Below the pieces are notes generated by a model. That model made no database searches, was not told where the DNA came from, and saw only the letters and a list, made by a program, of their open reading frames with translations. Made by a program: the position numbers and the translations under genes. A stretch of DNA of 64,000 bases, taken from the NCBI GenBank assembly GCA_021325675.1, contig JAJTCM010000004.1, positions 190,794-254,793 on the forward strand. The letters are read 5' to 3'. Position 1 is the stretch's first letter. Each line of letters begins with the position of its first letter. This DNA is from Crocinitomicaceae bacterium (GTDB taxonomy: Bacteria; Bacteroidota; Bacteroidia; Flavobacteriales_D; Crocinitomicaceae). This document shows positions 39,866 through 47,752 of the stretch, piece after piece.

Positions 39866-41347
39866 ATGTTGAAAAAAATCATTGATAACGGCTGGATGAG
39901 CCTGGCGGAACTGGATGAGGTATTAAACAACGGCTCCAGGCTCGAATTGAGCGCGGAAGCAAAGCAAAAAATTTCGGCTTGCCGGACTTACCTCGATGAG
40001 AAAGTAGCTAAAAGCGACCGTCTGATTTATGGTGTGAATACCGGTTTTGGCTCACTTTGCGATACAGCGATTTCCAGTGAAGACCTGGAGCAGCTGCAGC
40101 GTAACCTTGTGCTTTCCCATGCCTGTGGTTTGGGAGAAACCGTTCCTGCTGAGCTCGTAAAACGCATGCTTTTACTGAAAGTCATGGGCTTGTCACACGG
40201 GAACTCCGGGGTGCAGCTCGAAACGGTTGAACGCCTGATCTTTTTCTTCAACAACGATATTTTACCTGTAGTTTATCAGCAGGGAAGTCTTGGTGCTTCG
40301 GGCGATTTGGCTCCGTTAGCGCATTTGTGCCTGCCGCTTTTGGGTGAAGGCGAAGTTGTTTTTGAAGGGAAAGTTTATCCTTCCGCTGAGATTTTGAAAC
40401 GCTTTAACCTCGAACCGATCCGACTGCGTTCCAAAGAAGGTTTGGCCTTGCTGAACGGAACACAGTTTATGAGCACGTACGCTTCCTGGTCGGTTTCGAA
40501 AAGCCGTCAATTGTGGAATAACTGGAATAAAATTGCCGTACTTTCACTCGAAGGCTATGACGGAAGAAAAGAACCGTTCAATGCGAATGTGAACGAAATC
40601 CGCCGCCAGAAAGGGCAGATTGAAACGGCAGAGATTTTCCGGGGGCTGATCCAGGGAAGTGAAATTGCTTTCCGGGAAAAAGCCCATGTGCAGGACCCGT
40701 ATTCTTTCCGCTGTATTCCGCAGGTTCACGGCGCAAGCAAAGATGCGATTGATTACTGCGCCGAAATCGTCGAACGTGAAATCAACGCCGTAACGGACAA
40801 CCCAACGGTTTTCCCGGAAGACGATGAAGTCGTTTCCGCAGGGAATTTTCACGGGCAGCCTTTAGCTTTGACGATGGATTTTCTCGCAATTGCAATCGCA
40901 GAAATGGGCTCAATTTCCGAACGCCGTATATACAAATTGATTTCAGGAACACGCGGCTTGCCAGCTTTCCTGGTAGCAAATCCGGGCTTGAACTCAGGAT
41001 TTATGATCCCGCAGTATACCTGCGCTTCGATTGTAAGCCAGAATAAGCAGCTTTGCACGCCTGCAAGCGTTGATACGATTGATTCATCCAACGGACAGGA
41101 AGATCACGTGAGCATGGGCGCAAATGCCGCTACGAAACTGTACCGCGTGGTGGAAAACTGCTTCAAAATCCAGGGAATCGAAATCCTGAATGCTGCACAA
41201 GCCTTTGAATTCCGACGTCCGCTGAAATCCAGCCCGGTAATTGAGAAGCTTTTCGCAGATTTCCGTCAGAAAGTTGCTTTCGTAAACGAAGACCGCTACC
41301 AGCATCCGCTCATGAAGGAAAGTGTGGATTTCGTAAAAAATTTGTAA
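39866..41347 (+). CDS. hutH: Histidine ammonia-lyase
   Basis: The 493-residue protein has the MIO-forming triad A144-S145-G146 in GSLGASGDLAPLAHL, with YGVNTGFGSL upstream. VLSHACGLGE carries the Ser-His pair seen in histidine lyases at the substrate-selectivity position, rather than the His-Leu or Phe-Leu of tyrosine and phenylalanine lyases, so histidine is the likely substrate. It would deaminate histidine to urocanate. The rest of the hut pathway is absent from the window. It starts one base after the hisS stop, so both genes should share one mRNA, placing charging and degradation of the same amino acid together. Confidence 0.9.
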   Translation: MLKKIIDNGWMSLAELDEVLNNGSRLELSAEAKQKISACRTYLDEKVAKSDRLIYGVNTGFGSLCDTAISSEDLEQLQRNLVLSHACGLGETVPAELVKRMLLLKVMGLSHGNSGVQLETVERLIFFFNNDILPVVYQQGSLGASGDLAPLAHLCLPLLGEGEVVFEGKVYPSAEILKRFNLEPIRLRSKEGLALLNGTQFMSTYASWSVSKSRQLWNNWNKIAVLSLEGYDGRKEPFNANVNEIRRQKGQIETAEIFRGLIQGSEIAFREKAHVQDPYSFRCIPQVHGASKDAIDYCAEIVEREINAVTDNPTVFPEDDEVVSAGNFHGQPLALTMDFLAIAIAEMGSISERRIYKLISGTRGLPAFLVANPGLNSGFMIPQYTCASIVSQNKQLCTPASVDTIDSSNGQEDHVSMGANAATKLYRVVENCFKIQGIEILNAAQAFEFRRPLKSSPVIEKLFADFRQKVAFVNEDRYQHPLMKESVDFVKNL

Positions 41348-41357
41348 TTTGTCAACC

Positions 41358-41858
41358 ATGGAACAACACACTGAACAGAAGAAAAGGCCGGTTTTCCTGA
41401 CCGTATTGGCAATTCTTAGCTTTATTACGATCGGCCTGGGGCTCCTGGGGGCTTTATTTGGCTTTCTCGCAGGCCCGCTTACCGCCGACCAGATGGAACA
41501 AATACTAGCCCAATCAGCTGAGCAGGTGGAGCAGTTTAACAGCTCAGGCTTGGGAAGCTTCGCAGAAACATACGAACAGATCATTCGCTTGCAGCAATAC
41601 ATCAACAATAATTTTTACCTGCACAACCTTGTATCACTTGCTGGTTTGGTGCTTGGCCTCATTGGTGTTATTTTTATGCTGAAAGGAAACCGCTCGGGTT
41701 TTCACCTCTACATTATGTACAACCTGGTGAACTTACTGCTCGTTTATGTAAGTGTTCCCGTGGATGAGGTGCCAAGCTTCATGATGGTTGTCAACCTGGT
41801 TTTCTCAGCCCTTTTCATCTTCCTCTACAGCAGGAACCTGCATTGGATGAAAGCGTAA
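41358..41858 (+). CDS. Four-helix membrane protein of unknown function
   Basis: The 166-residue protein has about four membrane segments: FLTVLAILSFITIGLGLLGALFG-like near residue 17, LVSLAGLVLGLIGVIFML around 92, and two more in the last 55 residues. A polar loop (about 45-85) lies between the first and second. I do not recognise a family. It lies 10 bases after hutH and three bases before the polysaccharide deacetylase gene, so it belongs to the same operon. ATG at 41358 is taken. A TTG nine bases upstream would add only three residues. Confidence 0.75.
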   Translation: MEQHTEQKKRPVFLTVLAILSFITIGLGLLGALFGFLAGPLTADQMEQILAQSAEQVEQFNSSGLGSFAETYEQIIRLQQYINNNFYLHNLVSLAGLVLGLIGVIFMLKGNRSGFHLYIMYNLVNLLLVYVSVPVDEVPSFMMVVNLVFSALFIFLYSRNLHWMKA

Positions 41859-41861
41859 ATT

Positions 41862-42890
41862 ATGGCGGGCTTTCGGGAAAAATTTATCCGCAGCAGCGCT
41901 TTTGCGGCAATGCTCCCGGTGAAAAGCTGGGTTCGGTTGACCGGTCAGCCCTTTGTCGTTCCTGTTTACCATACTGTTTCCGATCAGCCGCTCGACCACA
42001 TCCGGCATCTTTACCCGGTAAAAAATACGCAGCAGTTTGAAAAAGACCTGGACTTTCTCCTGAAAAATTACCGTCCGCTGGATCTCAATGCAGCTCAGCA
42101 AATTATAGTTTCGGGCGAAAAACCGCGGGAAAACAGCTTTTTCCTGACCTTTGACGACGGACTTTCTGAATTCTGCGATATTATTGCACCAATACTTGAG
42201 CGGAAAGGCGTTCCGGCGATGTGCTTTCTCAACAGCGCTTTTGTGGATAACAAAGACTTGTTTTTTCGCTACAAAGTTTCGTTGCTGATCCAGGTTTTTG
42301 AACAAAATCCGAAGCTGGAACAAAGCCCGGCAGTACACAGCTGGAAACAGGAAATTCAGCCTGCATCAGATTTGCGTTCTGCCTTGCTTTCCTGTAAATA
42401 CGACAATAATCCGCAGCTCAATGCGTTAGCTAAAGAAATCGGGTATAGCTTTGATGATTATCTTCAAAAGGAAAAACCTTACCTGGAAAGCGCGCAAGTT
42501 GAATCGCTGATAAAGAAAGGTTTTTACTTCGGTTCACACAGCGTTGACCACCCGGAATACCGTTTAATTGATTTCGAAATGCAAATGGAACAAACCCGTG
42601 AAAGTATGCATGCAATCCGTGATAAATTCGGACTGGACTACCGTGCTTTTGCCTTTCCGTTTACGGATTTCGGGGTTTCTACACGTTTTTTCCGGGAAGC
42701 CCGCAAGCAGGACATTTTTGATTTTTCTTTTGCCTGCGCCGGTCTCCGGGTCGAGCAGGAAGCGAGGCACTTTCAGCGCATTCCGTTTGAAATCGAAAAC
42801 CTGAGCGCTGAACGGATCCTGAAATCAGAATACTTTTATTTCCTCGTGAAATCGCTTTTTAACAAACAGAAAATGCAGCGCCATGATTGA
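41862..42890 (+). CDS. Polysaccharide deacetylase family protein
   Basis: The 342-residue protein has a NodB-like domain. FFLTFDDGLSEF near residue 90 carries the catalytic aspartate and first metal ligand, and GSHSVDHPEYRL near residue 225 has the two histidine ligands. AFPFTDFG follows with the later conserved region. It would remove N-acetyl or O-acetyl groups from a polysaccharide. There is no obvious signal peptide, so it could act on a cytoplasmic lipid-linked precursor. It is coupled to a GNAT acetyltransferase by an eight-base overlap, giving a deacetylation/acetylation pair. Confidence 0.85.
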   Translation: MAGFREKFIRSSAFAAMLPVKSWVRLTGQPFVVPVYHTVSDQPLDHIRHLYPVKNTQQFEKDLDFLLKNYRPLDLNAAQQIIVSGEKPRENSFFLTFDDGLSEFCDIIAPILERKGVPAMCFLNSAFVDNKDLFFRYKVSLLIQVFEQNPKLEQSPAVHSWKQEIQPASDLRSALLSCKYDNNPQLNALAKEIGYSFDDYLQKEKPYLESAQVESLIKKGFYFGSHSVDHPEYRLIDFEMQMEQTRESMHAIRDKFGLDYRAFAFPFTDFGVSTRFFREARKQDIFDFSFACAGLRVEQEARHFQRIPFEIENLSAERILKSEYFYFLVKSLFNKQKMQRHD

Positions 42891-43980
42891 GATCAGGACT
42901 TTAAATAAGGCTGCCCTGCAGGATTTTATCGCCCGTGATGAATTTCCCGCGCTGCCTTTTATCCCAATCTCCCGGCACCGCGCTTTTTCACATATTCAAA
43001 ATCCTCGGGCCGAAGCAGATCAAACACTGTTGCTGCTGGCTTACGAAGGTGAAACCCTTGTTGGTTATTTGGGCGTACTGCCGGAAAAAATCCGGATCAA
43101 TGAACAGGCTCAGCCCTGTGGCTTCCTGAGTTGCCTGTGGATCGATCCTACCCACCGGGGGAAGAAGATCGCGCAAAAACTGCTTGCGAAGGCTTTGGAA
43201 GACTGGAAAAACAAGATCCTGGTGACCGAGTTTACCTTCGAGGCGAAAATATTATATGATAAAACGGAAATGTTCCGCGACCTTGCCGTAAAAGAGGGTA
43301 CCCGGCTCTATATTTTATCTGATCTCGCAGGGATTTTACCTGTCAAAAAACAATTTTACAGCAATATCCGCCCGCTGCTGAAGATTTTTGACGGCGGTAT
43401 GAATGTTTTCCTGCGGATGAGAATTGCATTGTCAGGGAAAAGCCAAAATCCCTTCCAGGCAACTTTATTAGCGGAGCTGAATGATGAAGTTACGGATTTT
43501 ATCAGCCGGCATAATCAACAGGAATTGTTTCGCCGAAACCGGGAAGAGCTGGATTGGATGCTCGAACATCCGTGGATCATCCCGAAGGAAAAAGACGATG
43601 GATTGAGCCGGAAGTACCATTTTTCTTCCGTAGCGGATGATTTTCGCTTTTTGCCTTACAGTTTACGGAACAAAGAAGGGAAAATGGTGGCTTTCCTGCT
43701 TTTCGCCAAACGGGACGGGAACCTCAAGCTGCCTTATGCATATTTTTCTTCTTCTGATACAAAAGAAATCGCGGCATTCATTTTCAGCCTGGTCAAGGAA
43801 TTACGCATCAAAACCTTTACGACGTTCAACCCGGAGCTGAGCGTTTATTTCGCCATGAACAGAGGGCTTGCGTTTCATGCCAAACAAGTGAAGAGAAAGT
43901 ATATCATTTCGAAAGAGATCGGTATGCCGGCTCCCGGTTTTGAAATCCAGGACGGTGACGCAGACTGTGCGTTTACCTGA
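42883..43980 (+). CDS. GNAT family N-acetyltransferase with C-terminal extension
   Basis: The 365-residue protein has a GNAT core in its first 130 residues: LLLLAYEGETLVGYLGVLPEKI, the acetyl-CoA binding LWIDPTHRGKKIAQKLL (usual RGxGxG replaced by RGKKIAQ) and an acceptor region. The remaining 230 residues form a second, less obvious domain that may be another degenerate GNAT fold, as in double-GNAT proteins of Bacteroidota polysaccharide loci. Next to a polysaccharide deacetylase, acylation of a sugar amine is a plausible role. It is the last gene of the run starting with hisS. Confidence 0.75.
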   Translation: MIEIRTLNKAALQDFIARDEFPALPFIPISRHRAFSHIQNPRAEADQTLLLLAYEGETLVGYLGVLPEKIRINEQAQPCGFLSCLWIDPTHRGKKIAQKLLAKALEDWKNKILVTEFTFEAKILYDKTEMFRDLAVKEGTRLYILSDLAGILPVKKQFYSNIRPLLKIFDGGMNVFLRMRIALSGKSQNPFQATLLAELNDEVTDFISRHNQQELFRRNREELDWMLEHPWIIPKEKDDGLSRKYHFSSVADDFRFLPYSLRNKEGKMVAFLLFAKRDGNLKLPYAYFSSSDTKEIAAFIFSLVKELRIKTFTTFNPELSVYFAMNRGLAFHAKQVKRKYIISKEIGMPAPGFEIQDGDADCAFT

Positions 43981-44145
43981 GTTCAGCTACTATAAAGGAT
44001 TAGCTCGTTATATTTTTTTGCCACAAATTGTTTCTGCTCCGCGGTCACGAATTTGTTTGGGTTAGAAAAGAATTAAAATTGATAATGAGTCAACTATAAA
44101 TTCGTGCTGCTAATTTTTATCCCCCAAACTTTAGAACACGGCCAT

Positions 44146-44176
44146 AAAAAATGGAGAACCATTTCTAATTCTCCAT
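44146..44176 (-). terminator. Terminator of the M1 aminopeptidase gene
   Basis: On the minus strand ATGGAGAA pairs perfectly with TTCTCCAT (44151-44158 with 44169-44176) and is followed by six T. It lies about 35 bases after the stop codon at 44210. Confidence 0.75.
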
Positions 44177-44182
44177 CCTCTC

Positions 44183-44196
44183 CCGATAGCTATCGG
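44183..44196. repeat. 14-bp palindrome CCGATAGCTATCGG
   Basis: A perfect 14-bp palindrome sits between the aminopeptidase stop codon and its terminator. A similar palindrome recurs in intergenic regions of Bacteroidota, from memory and not checked. Only one copy is in this window. Confidence 0.5.
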
Positions 44197-44209
44197 ATTT
44201 AATTTTCAA

Positions 44210-46117
44210 TTATTTTAACAGGTCATCCATCGTTTTTTGAGAAACGGAATGGTAATATGGTCGTGCCTGTTTGTAAACCTGGCGTGCGAACTTGAGGTTT
44301 TCTGCATCTTTGGCCAGTGTTTTATAAATCGGTAGCAAGAACTTACGGCGGCCAACCTTATTCAGGAAAGCGCTGATGTTCGGACGCAGCTCAGTGTACC
44401 CGGCCTGGATACCTAAAACATACCATTCGGTCATGATCTCGGCGTTTCCGCAATTTTTGAAGTTCAGTTTTTCGTCCAGTTTTTTCAGCTTGTCAATGGA
44501 AATATCACGCGGCAACTTGCGGATGAAAGCCAGCCATTCCTGTGTGATGTATTTGTCACGGGTCAAGACGTCTTTTTTGCGTTTTGCATAGAAAATGTTT
44601 TTGCCGGCAGCGAAATCGTCAGCCAGTTTCTGAAGGCCTTCGAAACGCGGTGAAACAAGCTTCACACAGTTTTTCGGCATCCCTTTTCCGTAGAGCCATT
44701 CTTTCGTGTTGAACTTGATTTTGTTCGGTTTCAACAGGTTTTCCGTCAGGTATTTCTCAAACGTTTCTGTTGTTAAAGTCTTGAATTTATAGGTGTCGAA
44801 ATATTTGTTGATGAAAGCGTCGAATTTCTCACGGCCAACAGTTTCTTCCAAAGTTTTCAGGAAAAATGCGCCTTTCACGTAAGCGATCTGCGTCATGCCG
44901 TCATCCGGGTCACGGCCGTCAAGCGCCAGCTTCAGGTACGTATCTTCCGGGTGCATACCGTTGCTGATCTCTTCGATTTCCATTTCCAGTTCCTGGAATT
45001 CGATCAGCGCAAGAATATCCGCCACCTCTTTCCCGTAAAGGGATTCCATGATGCGGTTTTCAAAGTAAACTGTAAATCCTTCGTTCAGCCAGAAATCGTC
45101 CCATGTTGCATTGGTAACGAGGTTTCCTGACCAGGAATGCGCCAGCTCATGAGCAATAACGGTAACAAGGCTGCGGTCTCCGGCGATCAGTGTCGGATTG
45201 GCGAAAGTCAGTCTTGGGTTTTCCATACCGCCGAACGGGAAAGAATAAGGAAGCACGATCACATCGTATTGTTCCCATTCATATTTTCCGTAAAGCTCTT
45301 CGGCAGCGCCAATCATTTTTTGCAGGTCGGCAAATTCCCAGGCAACTTTCCCGATCATGGAAGGCTCAGTGTAAACCCCGGAATTTTTGCCCAGCTTGCG
45401 ATAGCTCAGGTCGCCAACCGCCAAAGCGATAAGATAGACCGGGATCGGCTGCTTCATTTCGAAGTGGTATTCGCCTTTTTCGTTCTTTTTAGTCGGATTT
45501 TTGGCGCTCATCAGTGCCATCAGCTCTTTTGGGACTTTAACATCAGCTGAATACGTGATCCTGTTCGAAGGGCTGTCCTGCGTCGGGATCCAGGTACGTG
45601 TCAGGATCGCTTGTCCCTGTGTATACAAATACGGGTGCTTCTTGCCATTTGTCAGGATAGGATCGAGCCAGTCCAGGGCATTGGATTCGGAAGTCGTTTT
45701 GTAGTAAATGTTGATAAAAGTCGTGTTGGAATCTACTTTTACGCTTAAAGGCGCACCGAGGATCGGGTCTTCCTTGCCGATTACGTAATCTGCGTTGGCT
45801 TCGTTCCCTTCTTTCCCGATAGTCACGCGGTTGATCTCAAGTCCTTTGATGTCAAAAATCGCTGTATCAGTGCCGTTGTTCACCATTTCATGGCGGGCAA
45901 TCCCGTAGATGGATTTGGTAGTAAAATCTACTTCGAGGTCAAGATGAATATGTTTTGTGCGGATTTCGTCCAGGTTGGCGTAGCTGTGGGCATCACGCAC
46001 CGGCTGGCTGATAATTACTTTTTTGGATTCGTCTTCGTTTTCAGTAATTTCCTGGCTGTCGCAGGAGGAAAGAGCAATGCTAAGAGTCAGGCAAAAAAAC
46101 AGATATAACTTATTCAT
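44210..46117 (-). CDS. M1 family metallopeptidase (aminopeptidase) lipoprotein
   Basis: The 635-residue protein starts with a lipoprotein signal (lipid cysteine near residue 19, in the SSCDS motif). It has the M1 signature: GGMEN near residue 295 for exopeptidase specificity, zinc ligands in HELAHSW (H323, H327) with catalytic E324, and the third ligand E346 in FWLNEGF. A C-terminal helical domain of leukotriene A4 hydrolase type completes it. It releases N-terminal amino acids from peptides in the periplasm or at the cell surface. A promoter lies at 46137-46166. Confidence 0.92.
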   Translation of the reverse strand: MNKLYLFFCLTLSIALSSCDSQEITENEDESKKVIISQPVRDAHSYANLDEIRTKHIHLDLEVDFTTKSIYGIARHEMVNNGTDTAIFDIKGLEINRVTIGKEGNEANADYVIGKEDPILGAPLSVKVDSNTTFINIYYKTTSESNALDWLDPILTNGKKHPYLYTQGQAILTRTWIPTQDSPSNRITYSADVKVPKELMALMSAKNPTKKNEKGEYHFEMKQPIPVYLIALAVGDLSYRKLGKNSGVYTEPSMIGKVAWEFADLQKMIGAAEELYGKYEWEQYDVIVLPYSFPFGGMENPRLTFANPTLIAGDRSLVTVIAHELAHSWSGNLVTNATWDDFWLNEGFTVYFENRIMESLYGKEVADILALIEFQELEMEIEEISNGMHPEDTYLKLALDGRDPDDGMTQIAYVKGAFFLKTLEETVGREKFDAFINKYFDTYKFKTLTTETFEKYLTENLLKPNKIKFNTKEWLYGKGMPKNCVKLVSPRFEGLQKLADDFAAGKNIFYAKRKKDVLTRDKYITQEWLAFIRKLPRDISIDKLKKLDEKLNFKNCGNAEIMTEWYVLGIQAGYTELRPNISAFLNKVGRRKFLLPIYKTLAKDAENLKFARQVYKQARPYYHSVSQKTMDDLLK

Positions 46118-46136
46118 TTCTTGATTTAAAGAAGCG

Positions 46137-46166
46137 CAAAAGTAATCTTTTTATTTATAAATCAAA
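46137..46166 (-). promoter_or_regulatory. Promoter of the M1 aminopeptidase gene
   Basis: On the minus strand TTTG (46163-46166) and TACTTTTG (46137-46144) are separated by 18 bases, one less than the ideal. The -7 element ends 19 bases before the ATG at 46117. Confidence 0.7.
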
Positions 46167-46210
46167 AATGAATTAGATGAACGGTTGAAATCACCGTATT
46201 AAAACCAAAG

Positions 46211-47242
46211 CTATTTTTTCTTTTTCTTCTTTTTGTCCTCCGTTGGAAGGGCGTCATCCTCCGTTTTTTTGGTAGTTTTAGCCCCAAATGTAGTGAGCTC
46301 GTTTCCAAATTCATCGTATGTGTGCTCTTCGATCAGCTCCCCTTTTTTGTAGACAGCGATCCGTTTCGGTTTCTGGTTCGGAAAATATTCTTCCCAGGAA
46401 CCGTCCTTGATCCCTTTTTTGTAGGTTTCAAGTGTTTGGATGTGCCCCTGGTAGTAGAAGGTCTTGAATTCCCCGTTTTTCACGTCCATCAGCCAGAATT
46501 CGGTTTTCAAAAGCTTTCCGTCGCTGTAGAAATAAGTGCACTCGCCATTTTTCTTGCCTTCTTTGTAGTTCAGCTTTTCGAGCACCTTTCCTTCCTGGTT
46601 GTAATAAATGAACTCGCCGTCCATCAAGCCTTTTTTGTAGTTAATTTCTTCCTTGATTTTGGAGCCCGGGTAGTATTTGTATTTTTTGCCGTCCAGCAGG
46701 CCGTGGTCGTAATTTTCCCATAGAGTGGTGTCGCCTTTGATGTTGAAGAAAATCTGCTTCCCGTGTTTTTCGCCAGCAAAAAAGTTCATTTCCCAGGCCT
46801 GGATGCTCACAATGGTGTCGTGGTAATATGTCCACTGGCCGTTTTCTTCGCCCTGGATATGTGTGCGGACCACCATCGGGCAGCCGGTTTCATAATAAGT
46901 GGTGTCTGTTCCGTTTTCTTTCCCGTTAACAAAAGCTACGCGGCGCTCAAGGATCCCGTTCGGATGGCAGGTTTCACATTGCCCGGTGAAAGGTTTATTG
47001 GCATCCTGCAGAAATTCGGTGCCTTCCGCCTTCCGGAAAACCGTATTGCTTCCTTCATCCAGCTCCAGCCCCTGGTTACAATCGATTACACCCTGGATTT
47101 TTCCGCATTCCCAATCGGTAAAGCGCTGTCCTTTGCGGGCAGTCAGCTTACCGTTACATTTTTTCATGCCGCTTTGCGGGGCCGTTATTTGCCCGAATGC
47201 GCAGGCTGCAGGAATAAGAAAAATTAAAACCAGGTATCTCAT
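46211..47242 (-). CDS. YwqK-family (MORN-like repeat) secreted protein
   Basis: The 343-residue protein has a signal peptide (cleavage near CAFGQ) and about ten repeats of the form YKKGxxDGxWxxYxxxGxxxxxxxY in the last 200 residues. A cysteine-containing N-terminal part (CGKIQGVIDC, CETCHPNG) and a lysine-only tail complete it. The second such gene in the window lies at 32783-33547. As there, I see no toxin partner, and the repeats suggest an envelope scaffold. A -7 element precedes it (47259-47266). Confidence 0.8.
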   Translation of the reverse strand: MRYLVLIFLIPAACAFGQITAPQSGMKKCNGKLTARKGQRFTDWECGKIQGVIDCNQGLELDEGSNTVFRKAEGTEFLQDANKPFTGQCETCHPNGILERRVAFVNGKENGTDTTYYETGCPMVVRTHIQGEENGQWTYYHDTIVSIQAWEMNFFAGEKHGKQIFFNIKGDTTLWENYDHGLLDGKKYKYYPGSKIKEEINYKKGLMDGEFIYYNQEGKVLEKLNYKEGKKNGECTYFYSDGKLLKTEFWLMDVKNGEFKTFYYQGHIQTLETYKKGIKDGSWEEYFPNQKPKRIAVYKKGELIEEHTYDEFGNELTTFGAKTTKKTEDDALPTEDKKKKKKK

Positions 47243-47258
47243 AATGGAAGAATTTAAA

Positions 47259-47266
47259 CAAAAATA
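47259..47266 (-). promoter_or_regulatory. -7 promoter element for the YwqK-family gene at 46211
   Basis: On the minus strand TATTTTTG matches TAnnTTTG, ending 16 bases before the ATG at 47242. Confidence 0.45.
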
Positions 47267-47288
47267 ACAATAATCGTGCTACGTTTGA

Positions 47289-47376
47289 ATTAAGAATGAA
47301 AAATTAGAGTGAAGAATTGGGGTTTGTTGAATCACCATTTCCCAATTTCTTTTCCATTCTTAATTTTCCATTTTTT
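47289..47376. repeat. Heptad-phased inverted repeat (TGGAAAA family)
   Basis: The left arm contains TTAAGAATGAAAAATTAGAGTG (from 47290), and the right arm contains CTTTTCCATTCTTAATTTTCC (from 47349). TTAAGAATG is an exact inverse of CATTCTTAA. The family resemblance to 38362-38464 is clear in AGAATGnAAAAT. It lies between the YwqK-family gene and the thioesterase gene. Confidence 0.65.
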
Positions 47377-47752
47377 CCAACGCCGCCCTGAAATCCGGGT
47401 GAAGCTCCTGCGTGCGGTTTTCTTTAAAATTGAAGGAGACCAATACGGAACGGCCTTTCGTTTTAAGCTCGCCGTTCACGTGGAGTGCATAGCCTAATGT
47501 AAAGCTTTTCTGTCCGAGGTGTTCCACTGAAACCGTAACTTTCGCTTTGTCTTCCAGGAAAACCGGGGCAATGTATTCAATTTCGTTGGTTTTGAGAATG
47601 ATCCCGTTCGCATACCAATCCCATTTGCCGAGCATGGAAACAAGGCATTGCATCCGGGCCGACTCAAAATAATTCAGGTAAATGGCGTTGTTCACGTGTC
47701 CCATCAGGTCGATGTCGGAAAAACGGATCTGGATATCTATGCTGCTGGTCAT
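47360..47752 (-). CDS. Acyl-CoA thioesterase, hotdog fold (YbgC/4-hydroxybenzoyl-CoA type)
   Basis: The 130-residue protein has the hotdog-fold signature FSDIDLMGHVNNAIYLNYFESARMQCL with the catalytic aspartate (D13 in this reading) and the GHVNN loop. It hydrolyses short acyl- or aryl-CoA thioesters. The substrate is not evident. Its start overlaps the stop of the polysaccharide dehydratase gene (ATGA), although the functions look unrelated. The C-terminus ends inside the heptad repeat region, so part of its last codons come from repeat-like sequence. Confidence 0.85.
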   Translation of the reverse strand: MTSSIDIQIRFSDIDLMGHVNNAIYLNYFESARMQCLVSMLGKWDWYANGIILKTNEIEYIAPVFLEDKAKVTVSVEHLGQKSFTLGYALHVNGELKTKGRSVLVSFNFKENRTQELHPDFRAALEKMEN

